The translations under genes were made by a program, and so were the position numbers. Shown here piece after piece: positions 50,887 through 60,272 of a stretch of 64,000 bases of DNA. The stretch is from Chitinophaga fulva (GTDB lineage Bacteria > Bacteroidota > Bacteroidia > Chitinophagales > Chitinophagaceae). The notes under the pieces are model-generated. The model was given only the letters and a program-made list of their open reading frames with translations. It was not told where the DNA came from and made no database searches. The DNA lies in the NCBI RefSeq assembly GCF_012927205.1, contig NZ_JABBGC010000004.1, positions 908,485 through 972,484 on the forward strand, written 5' to 3'. How positions within the stretch are numbered: the first letter of the stretch is position 1; each line of letters starts with the position of its first letter.

Positions 50887-52254
50887 TTATTTATAGGTAG
50901 TTTTTATACCCAGTTTTTTCATCTTTGAATACAATGTTTGTGCGGATATTTTGAGGACCTCCGCTGCGCCCATATCACCCGACACACGGCCGTTGCAGGC
51001 TTTCAGCACTTTCAGGATATGGGCCCTTTCCATCTCTTCCATCGTTTCCAGCTTTTCAGCGGTGTGCATGAGCGCCGTTTGGGAGGTGGGGATTTCTATC
51101 GAATTGATTTGTTCTCCGTCTGCCAGGATAAACTGTCGTTCTACCAGGTGTTCCAGTTCACGGATGTTGCCGGGCCAGTCATGCTGTTCAAGTGTTTGCA
51201 GTACTGTTTCATTCATGCCGGATATTTTTTTGCCGGCGTTGTCTGATAGTTTTTTCAGGAAATAAAGGGCCAGCGGGCGAATATCTTCTTTGTGCTCGCG
51301 AAGTGGCGGGAGCGCAATGGGAAATACGTTGAGCCGGTAGTACAGGTCCAGCCGGAATCTTCCTTCGGCCACTTCTTTCTCCAGGTTTCTGTTGGTGGCG
51401 GCAATCACGCGTACATCTACTTTGGTGAGCTGGCCACCACCCAGCTTTTCGATCTCTTTTTCCTGTAATGTACGCAGCAGCTTCACCTGTGCTTCCAGTG
51501 GAAGTTCTCCGATCTCATCGAGAAAGAGCGTGCCGCCATGTGCCTGTTCAAATTTTCCGACACGTTTCTGCACCGCGCCGGTGAAGGCGCCGCGTTCATG
51601 GCCAAACAGCTCGGATTCCAGCAGGGAGATCGGTAGCGCTGCACAGTTGACGGTAATGAAAGGTTTATTTTTCCTCAGCGAGTTTTTATGGATGGCCTGG
51701 GCAAAACGTTCTTTCCCGGTACCGCTTTCGCCGAGCAACAATACAGATGTGTTGGTAGGTGCCACTATCCCTGCCTGCTCCTGTGCTTTTTTCATCGCAG
51801 TGCTGCTGCCGATGATATCCGGGTCCAGCGTTGTTTCTGCGGGCACGGTGAGCGTCTCTTCTTTTATCATACCGGTTTCCACGCCGTGGCGGTAACGGGC
51901 GATATCGAGCATCACAAAAAGATCGCGCTCCCGGAAAGGTTTTACCAGGAAACCATAGGGCTGGGTGGCCTTGGCGGCTTCCAGTGTTTGTTGGTTGGTA
52001 TTGGCAGAAATATAAAGGAATGGTATCCGGCGCTGCAACAGTTCTTTCGCCAATTCAATACCACTGGTGGGCGTTTTCAGGATGATGTCCAGCAACACCC
52101 AATCGGGCCGTTTTTGTGCAATCAGTGTTCTGGCCTGTTCCACGGAAGCGGCAATTCCGCAAACATCATAGCCGCCTTTGACCAGCATCATTTTCAGGTC
52201 ATTGCCCACGATGAATTCATCTTCTACGATCAGTATTTTTTCTTTGTCAGCCAT
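50887..52254 (-). CDS. NtrC-type sigma-54 response regulator
   Basis: The protein has 455 residues: receiver (about 5-120, phospho-acceptor D56 in WVLLDIILK), AAA+ domain (about 150-380) with Walker A GESGTGKE, GAFTGA loop and Walker B LFLDEIGEL, and a Fis helix-turn-helix at the end (GAAEVLKISAQTLYSKMKKL). It is encoded 4 nt after the TPR histidine kinase and is the clear partner. Its own operon or the promoter of the run of genes upstream may be targets. Confidence 0.92.
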   Translation of the reverse strand: MADKEKILIVEDEFIVGNDLKMMLVKGGYDVCGIAASVEQARTLIAQKRPDWVLLDIILKTPTSGIELAKELLQRRIPFLYISANTNQQTLEAAKATQPYGFLVKPFRERDLFVMLDIARYRHGVETGMIKEETLTVPAETTLDPDIIGSSTAMKKAQEQAGIVAPTNTSVLLLGESGTGKERFAQAIHKNSLRKNKPFITVNCAALPISLLESELFGHERGAFTGAVQKRVGKFEQAHGGTLFLDEIGELPLEAQVKLLRTLQEKEIEKLGGGQLTKVDVRVIAATNRNLEKEVAEGRFRLDLYYRLNVFPIALPPLREHKEDIRPLALYFLKKLSDNAGKKISGMNETVLQTLEQHDWPGNIRELEHLVERQFILADGEQINSIEIPTSQTALMHTAEKLETMEEMERAHILKVLKACNGRVSGDMGAAEVLKISAQTLYSKMKKLGIKTTYK

Positions 52255-52258
52255 AATT

Positions 52259-54517
52259 TTAATTAACCTGATTGATCGATCTTATTAAAAAGAGCACTTG
52301 TATGGAAACACCATCCGGGCTGCTTTTTATTTGAAAAGAACCTTCCAGTTGTTCAGCCAGTCCTCTCATGAGGCTCATGCCCAGCGATGGTGATTCTTCA
52401 GGAATAAAGTTGTCCGGGAGCCCTGCACCGTCATCTGTAATTGTCAGCAGGCAGTATTGTGTGCCGTCTTTTTTGAATGTTATGGCCACAGCACCATTAC
52501 GGTCACCGGGGAAAGCATACTTGATGGCATTGCTCACGGCTTCATTCAGGATCAGTCCCAGCGGAACGGCCTGCACTACGTCCAGTAGAATGACTTCACT
52601 GTCGATGCAGAAAGTGATCTTTGGACCGGTATCGAAACTTTCCTCCATAAACCCGGTCAGTTCCCTGATGTACCATTGCATATCGATAGCGCCGAGGTTG
52701 TCAGTATGATAGAGCCGTTGATGGATCAGCGACATGGCATACATACGGTGTTGGCTGTTCTTGATGGCAGCGATGGCATCGGCGTTATCGAGGTACCGCG
52801 ACTGTGTGTTCAACAGGCTGATGATGATCTGGAGGTTGTTTTTCACCCGGTGATGTATTTCTTTCAGCAGCCATTCTTTTTCATCTACCAGTTTTTTCAG
52901 CAGCTCATTCTGTGCGTTGATGGCTTCCTGCTGTTTCTCCAGCCGGGAGGTGGTTTTTTTCTTCAGCCGGTACCTGTTGTACAACAGCGCGAGGATGAGC
53001 AGCAGCATGCAGATGCCACCCATGACTACATTACGGAATACCTTCTCTTTTTGTAAGGAGACTTCCTGTAAGGTGCTTTTCTGTGTCAGCAGTTCAATGT
53101 CTTTGTCTTTTCTTTCTGTCTCGAATTGTAGCCGGAGCACATCGAGTTGTTTGCTTTGGTTGATGCTGGTAACAGAATCGGATAACTGTTTATAGCGCTG
53201 AAAGTGCGCTATGGCCCCGGAAAGATTACCCAGTGCGGAGTCGGAACGGAAAGCCAGCAATGCTGCTTCTGCCTGTCGTACCAAGCCTCCTTGGAACTCT
53301 TTTACGTGTTGTTGATATGCGTTGAGATATTGGGCTGCATCGCGGAAATGGCCAGTTTCCTGCAGATAGAAGATCACCGCCAACCGCATCGCCTGGGTAA
53401 ATACCGGGATTTCGCTGCCGGTCTCCAGTAGTTTTTTTAATTTCTCATAATGCGGTGTGGCTTTAGGCAATGCCCGTAATGCGATATAATCTCTCAGGTA
53501 GCCAATCTCAATTTGTATTATTTCGTGGGCCTGGGGGGCGGAGTGCAGCCTTTCCACTGAGCGTAAAGTATCCAGGCTTCTGTTGTATTCTCCCCGGTTC
53601 CGCAGCGCATCAGAGATGTTTAACAATAAAGCTTTGACGGTGCCGGTATCGTGGAGATGTCTTGCATGGGCAAGTGCTTTATCAAAATAATCGAGTGCCT
53701 GATCGTAGTATTGCACGCCGTAGTAGTTCAGTCCGGCACGGTTGTAGATGGTGGTCATCAACGGCCCCTGTTCGTTGAGTTTCTCTGCTGTTTCCACTGC
53801 CAACAGGTTGTAACGGAGTGATTGTACAAAGTTATTGGTGCCTTGGTAGGCTCCTCCGATCACAGAGTACAGGCCCTGTAATCTTTGGTAACCATTTTCT
53901 TTGTAGATGGACAAGGCTTCCTGTAGTACGCGCAAAGCACCGTCATAGTCTTTGTTCAGCTGCATGAGGTCTCCGATGAACTCTTTTAGCTGAGCCGCAG
54001 ACAGTTTATTTCCGTTTTTCAGGTAGATGTCTGCTCCCTGTTGGTACAATGCGATTTTACGGGGAAGGTCTTTAGGCTCATTGGAGTAGGTGCCACCCAA
54101 TTCAATAACCGCCTGGGCTTTCTCCCTTACAGTACCATATTGCGTTAGTAATTGCAGCGCTTTTTCACTGCTCGCTCTTCCCTGGTCGGCATGCCCGGAT
54201 TCACGGAAGGCCTTGGCCCTGAGCAATTTGCTCAGACCAAGGCCCCTTGGATAATTGATTTGCCGGCTAAGGGCTTCCATCTGGTCGGCCATCCGGAAAG
54301 CCATATTCATGTCTTCTTCCCGTGATTCGGGCTTATCGAGGAAAGCTTCGCCCACGCGTAGCATGCGGGCAATGGTGGCCGTATCGGCTTTACCATCCCG
54401 GAGCAGCACGCGGGCGTTGTTCGTGTCTGTATCTGACTGTGCCAGTATATATGCCGGTATCAGCAGGTACAGGAGTAGCAGTACCTGCCGCCGGGAGTCG
54501 ATCATGAATTGAAGCAT
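52259..54517 (-). CDS. TPR-containing sensor histidine kinase (HisKA_2 type)
   Basis: The protein has 752 residues. A signal peptide (AYILAQS) is followed by a periplasmic array of tetratricopeptide-like repeats (about 60-460), a membrane helix near 510 (VVMGGICMLLLILALLY), a coiled segment, and a HisKA_2 dimerisation domain with LLKEIHHRVKNNLQII and an ATPase (NEAVSNAIKYAFP, SLGMSLMRGLAEQL). It begins 3 nt after the DUF1275 stop and ends 4 nt before the sigma-54 response regulator. Starts at 54517 or 54505 are both possible. Confidence 0.9.
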   Translation of the reverse strand: MLQFMIDSRRQVLLLLYLLIPAYILAQSDTDTNNARVLLRDGKADTATIARMLRVGEAFLDKPESREEDMNMAFRMADQMEALSRQINYPRGLGLSKLLRAKAFRESGHADQGRASSEKALQLLTQYGTVREKAQAVIELGGTYSNEPKDLPRKIALYQQGADIYLKNGNKLSAAQLKEFIGDLMQLNKDYDGALRVLQEALSIYKENGYQRLQGLYSVIGGAYQGTNNFVQSLRYNLLAVETAEKLNEQGPLMTTIYNRAGLNYYGVQYYDQALDYFDKALAHARHLHDTGTVKALLLNISDALRNRGEYNRSLDTLRSVERLHSAPQAHEIIQIEIGYLRDYIALRALPKATPHYEKLKKLLETGSEIPVFTQAMRLAVIFYLQETGHFRDAAQYLNAYQQHVKEFQGGLVRQAEAALLAFRSDSALGNLSGAIAHFQRYKQLSDSVTSINQSKQLDVLRLQFETERKDKDIELLTQKSTLQEVSLQKEKVFRNVVMGGICMLLLILALLYNRYRLKKKTTSRLEKQQEAINAQNELLKKLVDEKEWLLKEIHHRVKNNLQIIISLLNTQSRYLDNADAIAAIKNSQHRMYAMSLIHQRLYHTDNLGAIDMQWYIRELTGFMEESFDTGPKITFCIDSEVILLDVVQAVPLGLILNEAVSNAIKYAFPGDRNGAVAITFKKDGTQYCLLTITDDGAGLPDNFIPEESPSLGMSLMRGLAEQLEGSFQIKSSPDGVSIQVLFLIRSINQVN

Positions 54518-54520
54518 AGG

Positions 54521-55213
54521 TTACCCTTCTTTTGGCGCGGACATTTCTCCCTGCAGGTAACATATCACGATGGCCACACCGGGCAGGATGATGGCGCTCA
54601 GCCCTATCCACCGGGCAACAACAGCGCCGATGATACAGCCGGCGAGAAACCCGCCAATGGTGACAGTTTGCTTTTTAAGGCTGGACACGGATATTTCATT
54701 GCCCAGCTTGCCTTTCCGGATAACGTTACCCAGGTCCAGCGCAGCTTGTGTGACATTTCCCGTCATCATGGTGGTAGGGCCATGGGTCTCCTTGGCAAAG
54801 AGCTTCCCGAAGGCATTCTGTAAGCCCATACCCAATACTGTGACCATGACAATAAGATAGGTTACCGGTTTTTCTTCCAGAGATGTTAATATCGGTAGGA
54901 AAAAAGCAGCTATTCCGCAAACCGTCAAAATTATGCCTTCTGCCAGTAAAATGCGGTATTTTTTTGCTGATTTTTCTGCCAGCCATCCCCCGGCCATGAC
55001 TGCTATCACAAATACGGGAAAAGTGATCAGTTTAATCCAGGCGGTGGCGCTGGTACTACCGGAGGATACCTGCGCGGCAAACACGATGAAGTTACCGGTA
55101 ACATGCGCGGAGAAAATGGAATCGCCGGACACAAAGGTGGCGGTATCACAATAGCCTGCTACCCATGCCAGCAGGAAGGTGACCCAGTTAATACTATGTT
55201 GTTGTTCTGTCAT
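54521..55213 (-). CDS. DUF1275 (YoaK-type) membrane protein
   Basis: The protein has 230 residues with six membrane segments. YoaK/DUF1275 features are visible: WVAGYCDTATFV, the SAHVTGNFIVFA segment and TTMMTGNVTQAALDLG. The function of the family is not known; it is often found in stress-related operons. It lies 26 nt after dps and 3 nt before the TPR kinase. Confidence 0.88.
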   Translation of the reverse strand: MTEQQHSINWVTFLLAWVAGYCDTATFVSGDSIFSAHVTGNFIVFAAQVSSGSTSATAWIKLITFPVFVIAVMAGGWLAEKSAKKYRILLAEGIILTVCGIAAFFLPILTSLEEKPVTYLIVMVTVLGMGLQNAFGKLFAKETHGPTTMMTGNVTQAALDLGNVIRKGKLGNEISVSSLKKQTVTIGGFLAGCIIGAVVARWIGLSAIILPGVAIVICYLQGEMSAPKEG

Positions 55214-55239
55214 ACCGGTTATCTGTTTAGATGAACAAT

Positions 55240-55713
55240 TTATTCCAGATGTGCCCTGAGCATCCAGGCCATTTTCTCGTGTGTTTCCATCAGCCCTGTG
55301 ATATAATCACTGCTGCCGGCATCGTGCAGCGCGGTGGCGTAGCCATTGATGTTTTCCCGTAGATGGATAAGGATGCTTTCATGATCGTGCAGGAGGTCTT
55401 TGATAAACCCGGTGCTGTCATTTTTCTCCCTCGTCATTTCTGTGAGATGGGTAAGGGCCAGGAATTCTTTGAGTGTAGCCGGCGGAAAATGCCCCAGTGT
55501 ACGGATACGTTCTGCTATGCCGTCGATGATCTCGTCCAGTTGCTGGTATTGACTTTCAAAGAACAGGTGTTTGCTGTGAAAGTCGGGCCCTGTTACGCAC
55601 CAATGGGCTTTCCGTGTTTTGGTATACAGTATAAATTCATCTGCCAGCATTTTGCCCAGCGAATGGGATACGGTGGCCAGGTGTTCCTGTTTGATGCCGA
55701 TATTGGCTTGCAT
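55240..55713 (-). CDS. dps: Dps-family DNA-protecting ferritin-like protein
   Basis: The protein has 157 residues. The ferroxidase-site residues are in KAHWCVTGPDFHSKHLFFESQY and the following DEIIDGIAER, the standard Dps pattern at the subunit interface. Dps dodecamers oxidise and store iron and protect DNA during oxidative stress. It lies 11 nt after the DoxX gene and 26 nt before DUF1275. Confidence 0.93.
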   Translation of the reverse strand: MQANIGIKQEHLATVSHSLGKMLADEFILYTKTRKAHWCVTGPDFHSKHLFFESQYQQLDEIIDGIAERIRTLGHFPPATLKEFLALTHLTEMTREKNDSTGFIKDLLHDHESILIHLRENINGYATALHDAGSSDYITGLMETHEKMAWMLRAHLE

Positions 55714-55724
55714 GTGTTGAAAAT

Positions 55725-56156
55725 TTAGAATAAGTGAGATAAGTATTGTACGTCTATGGAATAGCGGCCAGGCCCCAGTACCAGCAACAATAAAAGAGAT
55801 AATGTGTACATATAGGGAACGTCCCGTACTTCGGCACTGTCTTTACGATGTACCACAAAATAACCGATGGCGGTCACGCTGATGGTTGGGAGAACGGCCA
55901 GCCGGGTGAAAAGCCCCAATGCCATCAGGAACGGCACGACCGTATCGGCGAAGGTGGCGACCAGCCCGTTCAGCTTTTCAGGCAGATGTAAAGGGTTGGG
56001 AACATGTTCCTTTTGCCCGTTTTCCAAACGGAATTTTTTCATGCCGTGCACACGGAATAACTCCAGTGCGAGCAGTACGCGGAAGGCCAGCAATGCGTAG
56101 TTGTTGAGCATACTGCCGGCATCCGAATACAGTATATAACTGATGATCTCGTTCAT
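55725..56156 (-). CDS. DoxX-family membrane protein
   Basis: The protein has 143 residues with four membrane helices (ALLAFRVLLALELF, VVPFLMALGLFTRLAVLP, ISVTAIGYFVVH, YTLSLLLLLVLGPGRYSID). DoxX-like proteins are linked to thiol and redox homeostasis at the membrane. It is placed 9 nt after the amidohydrolase and 11 nt before dps, so it belongs to the same transcript. Confidence 0.82.
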   Translation of the reverse strand: MNEIISYILYSDAGSMLNNYALLAFRVLLALELFRVHGMKKFRLENGQKEHVPNPLHLPEKLNGLVATFADTVVPFLMALGLFTRLAVLPTISVTAIGYFVVHRKDSAEVRDVPYMYTLSLLLLLVLGPGRYSIDVQYLSHLF

Positions 56157-56165
56157 AAAAAATAT

Positions 56166-58049
56166 TTAGAAAGCAAAACAGGAACATCCGAAGACACCCC
56201 AGAATGCGGTGTAATTGTTGACGGGAATATTGCTAAGCCGTGCCGTGTTGTGATCATGGCCATGCACATCGCAGCTGCCTGCACAACAATGTACCTGACT
56301 GGTTACGGCGGCAGCAGGATTGGGTTTTATGATGCTGCTTTTCGTAGCGGAGTAATAACCACCAAACTGACTAACCGGCGACCAGTCGGGAAGAACGGGA
56401 ATAGGTGCGGGAGAGAAATGAGAAAATTCATCGCTTCCATATACAATTTTTCCGGCTACGATAGTCAGGATGGATTCGATATGTTTGATCGCTTCTTCCT
56501 GTACTTCAAAATAATCGGCGTCCAGCACGGCCAAATCGGCCAGCTGTCCGGTTTTGATGCTCCCTTTGATATCCTGCTCGCTGGAGAACCATGCACTTCC
56601 TTTGGTATATAATTCAAGCGCTGTTTCCCTGCTTAATTTGGTATTGTCATCATATAACTGCTGGCCGCCTACAGTTTTGCCGGCAGAGAGCCAGTAGAGC
56701 GCTACCCATGGATTGTAGCTGCTCACCCGGGTGGCGTCTGTACCTGCGCCTACGGGCACGCCTGCCTGCAGCATCCGTTTTACCGGCGGTGTGTGTGCCG
56801 CTGCTGCTTTACCATAACGATCGGTAAAGTATTCACCCTGGAAAGCCATTCTGCTCTGCACGGCAATACCGCCGCCCAGGGCCTTTACCCGGTCGATGTT
56901 CCGTTCATCGATGGTTTCCGCGTGGTCAAATATCCAGTGTAATCCGTTGAAAGGAATGTCCCTGTTCACTTTCTCAAATACGTCCAGGAAGCGGGTGATG
57001 CTTTCATTGTAAGTGGCATGTAACCGGAATGGCCAGCGGTTTTCCACCAGGTGGCGTACTACCTTCTCCAGCTCTGCTTCCATGGTCTCCGGCAGGTCTG
57101 GCCGGGGTTGCAGGAAATCCTCAAAATCAGCAGCAGAGAATACCAGCATTTCACCGGCGCCGTTGTGCCGGTACATGTTGTCCCCCTGATGAAGTTTGAC
57201 AGTGCTCGTCCAGTTTTTAAAATCTTCCAGTTCCTGTTTAGGTCTTTGTGTAAAAAGATTATAGGCGATGCGTACCGTGAGTTGTTGTTTTTGATGCAGT
57301 TCACTGATCACCTGGTAGTCGTCGGGGAAATTCTGAAATCCGCCACCGGCGTCGATCACACTGGTGATACCAAACCTGTTCAGCTCCTTCATAAAGTGAC
57401 GGGTGGAATTGACCTGATGTTCATAAGACAACTTAGGTCCTTTGGCCAGTGTGGAATAGAGGATCATGGCGTTGGGACTGGCGAGGATGAGTCCTGTAGG
57501 CTCTCCTTTGCTGTTCTTTTCAATGACGCCGCCGGGAGGAGCGGGTGTGTCTTTGGTGAATCCCACAGCACGAAGAGCGGCGCGGTTCAGCAACGCCCGG
57601 TCATACAGGTGCATGATGAAAACAGGCGTATCCGGTGCGATGGCGTTGATTTCTTCCAGTGTGGGCATTCTTTTTTCCGCAAACTGGTGTTCGGTCCATC
57701 CGCCGACAACCCTTACCCACTGCGGAGAAGGGGTGATGGCTACCTGCTTTTTCAGCATGGCCAAAGCATCGGAGAGAGAAGGAACACCATCCCATCTTAA
57801 TTCAAGATTATAATTCAGGCCTCCGCGAATGAGGTGGATGTGGGAATCATTGAGGCCGGGAACAACACATTTCCCTTTAAGGTCTATTTGTACCGTCCCT
57901 TCCTCGCCATATTGCTGAAGGATGGTGTTGTCGTCGCCTACCGCCACGAACTTGCCGTCGCTGATGGCAACAGCCGTAGCCCGGGTGTTGGAAGGGTCTA
58001 TGGTGTGTATCTTTCCGTTATAGAGAACGATATCAGCTTTTTTATTCAT
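56166..58049 (-). CDS. YtcJ-type amidohydrolase with a Cys/His-rich C-terminal tail
   Basis: The protein has 627 residues from the ATG at 58049. It matches the amidohydrolase-3/YtcJ family: GLNDSHIHLIRGG supplies the first metal-binding His pair, followed by HATYNESITR, FDHAETID and GTDATRVSSYNPW. The usual family ends around residue 570, but here about 45 further residues are rich in metal-binding side chains: QVHCCAGSCDVHGHDH and WGVFGCSCFAF. No signal peptide is seen with this start. It lies 10 nt after the M17-N-like gene and 9 nt before DoxX. The substrate is unknown. Confidence 0.85.
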   Translation of the reverse strand: MNKKADIVLYNGKIHTIDPSNTRATAVAISDGKFVAVGDDNTILQQYGEEGTVQIDLKGKCVVPGLNDSHIHLIRGGLNYNLELRWDGVPSLSDALAMLKKQVAITPSPQWVRVVGGWTEHQFAEKRMPTLEEINAIAPDTPVFIMHLYDRALLNRAALRAVGFTKDTPAPPGGVIEKNSKGEPTGLILASPNAMILYSTLAKGPKLSYEHQVNSTRHFMKELNRFGITSVIDAGGGFQNFPDDYQVISELHQKQQLTVRIAYNLFTQRPKQELEDFKNWTSTVKLHQGDNMYRHNGAGEMLVFSAADFEDFLQPRPDLPETMEAELEKVVRHLVENRWPFRLHATYNESITRFLDVFEKVNRDIPFNGLHWIFDHAETIDERNIDRVKALGGGIAVQSRMAFQGEYFTDRYGKAAAAHTPPVKRMLQAGVPVGAGTDATRVSSYNPWVALYWLSAGKTVGGQQLYDDNTKLSRETALELYTKGSAWFSSEQDIKGSIKTGQLADLAVLDADYFEVQEEAIKHIESILTIVAGKIVYGSDEFSHFSPAPIPVLPDWSPVSQFGGYYSATKSSIIKPNPAAAVTSQVHCCAGSCDVHGHDHNTARLSNIPVNNYTAFWGVFGCSCFAF

Positions 58050-58059
58050 GCGGGTATTT

Positions 58060-58809
58060 TTAATGGTTAAAGGATGCAATAGCTTCTTTGATACCTTCTC
58101 CGGCAGTTTCAAAAAATGCGGGTCCTGCCAGCAAGGTGGCTTTGGTCATCGGTTTCGCCGGAGAGAGGTGTTGCTTTTGCAGGTAGAGTTGTGTACGCCA
58201 TGCATTGATGATGCCTCTGGTGACATTGCCGGCTACCAATGCTGTCGGAGAGTCGATGCCTGCATCTTTGATATCGCTGGCAAAAGAGAAGCCGGTCACA
58301 CCAATGCGGGTAGCTTCACGAAGGGCTACTGCACCTATGTTGATCATCATGTCTGCATTGAATTGATGACGATCACCCAAACCGATCAATAGCAGTCGGG
58401 GTGCTTTCATGGCGCCTTTAGGAGGTGTGATGAGTAATGTTTCCAGGTAATGGCCTGCAAATTTTCCGCTCTTTCTTAATTCGGTGATCTGCCCTTTGAG
58501 TGCATGGTCGAGGTGTACCATTCCATTGAGCGCGGCTGGTAATGCCGGAGGATTGAAGATGTCTCCTTCTGTGTATTCAAACACGCAGGCTACCTGCAAA
58601 GGGGCTACAGCGGCGGAAGGGCCCTGTACCAATCCGATGATGGACATACCGTCTATTTTACCCCAGACTTTTGCGGTGCCAACAGGCGTTGTTTTGTTGG
58701 TGCTGTCAGTATGTTGGCCAACAAGTGTAATGGCGTGCAGAAAAAGAAAGGAGGCACTTACCATCATGATGAGTGTTCTGCGACAGTGGGTAGTGAATGT
58801 TTTGTTCAT
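58060..58809 (-). CDS. Secreted protein with an M17 aminopeptidase N-terminal-like domain
   Basis: The protein has 249 residues with an N-terminal signal segment (SFLFLHAITLVGQ). The rest reads like the macro-domain-type N-terminal domain of leucyl aminopeptidase (FEYTEGDIFNPPALPAALNGMV, PRLLLIGLGDRHQFN, LREATRIGVTGFSFASD), with no catalytic M17 domain after it. Isolated versions are unusual; such a domain could bind a nucleotide-like or other small ligand in the periplasm. It is 20 nt after the barrel gene and 10 nt before the amidohydrolase. Confidence 0.7.
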   Translation of the reverse strand: MNKTFTTHCRRTLIMMVSASFLFLHAITLVGQHTDSTNKTTPVGTAKVWGKIDGMSIIGLVQGPSAAVAPLQVACVFEYTEGDIFNPPALPAALNGMVHLDHALKGQITELRKSGKFAGHYLETLLITPPKGAMKAPRLLLIGLGDRHQFNADMMINIGAVALREATRIGVTGFSFASDIKDAGIDSPTALVAGNVTRGIINAWRTQLYLQKQHLSPAKPMTKATLLAGPAFFETAGEGIKEAIASFNH

Positions 58810-58829
58810 GGTTTATCGTTTTTTGCATG

Positions 58830-60272
58830 CTAGAATTTTACACTGACTCTGGTGTTGATAAACAGGCCATCTCTGGGTGTGGCGATCACATCCCGGATAA
58901 AGGCACCTGTTTTGAAATATTGAAAGCCGCAGTTGAGTGAAATAAATTTGTTCATACTGTACACGAAGCTGGCGAGATAAGCGGTGCCGATATGTCTTTC
59001 AGAAGAGGAGGCGCCGGATAAATTGAACCCTCCGCTTGGCCGGTAAATCCCATCCTGAAGCGAGTATCGCCAGTTGAGCACTACATCCGCCTGTGCCAAT
59101 ATCTTCTTACCGATATTGACAGTGGCATAGGGGTGTAAGTCTATCAGGTTTACAGGACCGATCTGTGGGCTGAACCCGAAGTACCCGCCTTTAGGATAAA
59201 GCGGATTAAAAGACTGAAGATGGCCATCTCCTTTATTCCGGTCTCCGGAGATATAGTCATTACGCAGACTGATAGCAGGTTTTCCGGGGATATTTTCAAA
59301 CAGGTAGCCAGCCTCGACGGATGCGGTCCAGGCATTGATACGACCGTTGCCAAAGGAACCAAACTGGTACGCCGCTTCAAGGTTATAGATGAAGCCGCTG
59401 CCGTACCGCCATATCCGGGTGCCTGCGGTATGACGCAATTCCTTGTTGGCTCCTTCTTCAAATAAGGAACGGTCACGTTTAATGCCGATGTAATACACAT
59501 CGATATTGGGGAAGGCAGGAATGTTGATTTTGCTGTATAGTCCCCAGAGGTTTACTGCTTTGCTGGATTTGTTATCGAAAGCACCTGTATTGATGGTATC
59601 GGCCATCATTACAAATCCGTCGATACTCCAGCGGGCAGTGTTGTACATCAGTTTGGCCCCATCGAAATATAACCTGAGATTAGGGCCTTCTCTTACAGAG
59701 ATCAGTCTGCCGCTGCCGTAGTCCAGTTCCTGCCTGCCGGCGCGAAGTGTTAGTTGTTGTGCTTTATTTTTGATGATAGCGGCATCGATGAAGAGGTTTT
59801 GTATGTTCAGGTTATCTTCATCAATAGCGCGGGGACCATTTTTCCTGCCGCTTTCCCAGGCGCTTCTTACCTGTGCGAAAATCCTGAACCGCTCATGCAG
59901 ATGGAGGTCTGCATGCAGGTCATAACGCTGTAACAGAAAGCTGTTGTACCCAATGCCCAGCCTTCCCCAATCTTCGTTGTTAAAATCGACGTATTCCATT
60001 CTGGCCGCACCGCCGAATGAAACATAGGCGTTACCGTCTTTGGATAAGCTGGTGTATTTTATTTTCCGGTAGAAGTTCCGGGTAGAGTCTTTCAGGCCCG
60101 AATAGTCTTCATCGAAGCGCATCAGCTTAAAGTTCTGCCCTGCTGTCCTGGAAACGGATGTAAGACATGTAATAACAAGTACGGCTAAACGAACGAAACG
60201 GGAAAGGCGTTTTGAAGGCAATTGGAATAGGTTTAAAACTGATGGATTAGTGTTGCAGCATGTGGTGAGCAT
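58830..60272 (-). CDS. Alginate-export-type outer-membrane beta-barrel
   Basis: The protein has about 480 residues: a signal peptide (LTSVSRTAGQ) and a single barrel domain with many Gly/Tyr-rich strands such as QELDYGSGRLISVREGPNLRLYFDGAKL, typical of the alginate_exp family. Such barrels are substrate-specific outer-membrane channels in Bacteroidota and Pseudomonas. The frame opens at 60290 and ATGs at 60290 or 60272 overlap the isochorismatase gene; a TTG at 60221 would avoid overlap and give a signal peptide of normal length. The substrate is unknown. Confidence 0.82.
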   Translation of the reverse strand: MLTTCCNTNPSVLNLFQLPSKRLSRFVRLAVLVITCLTSVSRTAGQNFKLMRFDEDYSGLKDSTRNFYRKIKYTSLSKDGNAYVSFGGAARMEYVDFNNEDWGRLGIGYNSFLLQRYDLHADLHLHERFRIFAQVRSAWESGRKNGPRAIDEDNLNIQNLFIDAAIIKNKAQQLTLRAGRQELDYGSGRLISVREGPNLRLYFDGAKLMYNTARWSIDGFVMMADTINTGAFDNKSSKAVNLWGLYSKINIPAFPNIDVYYIGIKRDRSLFEEGANKELRHTAGTRIWRYGSGFIYNLEAAYQFGSFGNGRINAWTASVEAGYLFENIPGKPAISLRNDYISGDRNKGDGHLQSFNPLYPKGGYFGFSPQIGPVNLIDLHPYATVNIGKKILAQADVVLNWRYSLQDGIYRPSGGFNLSGASSSERHIGTAYLASFVYSMNKFISLNCGFQYFKTGAFIRDVIATPRDGLFINTRVSVKF

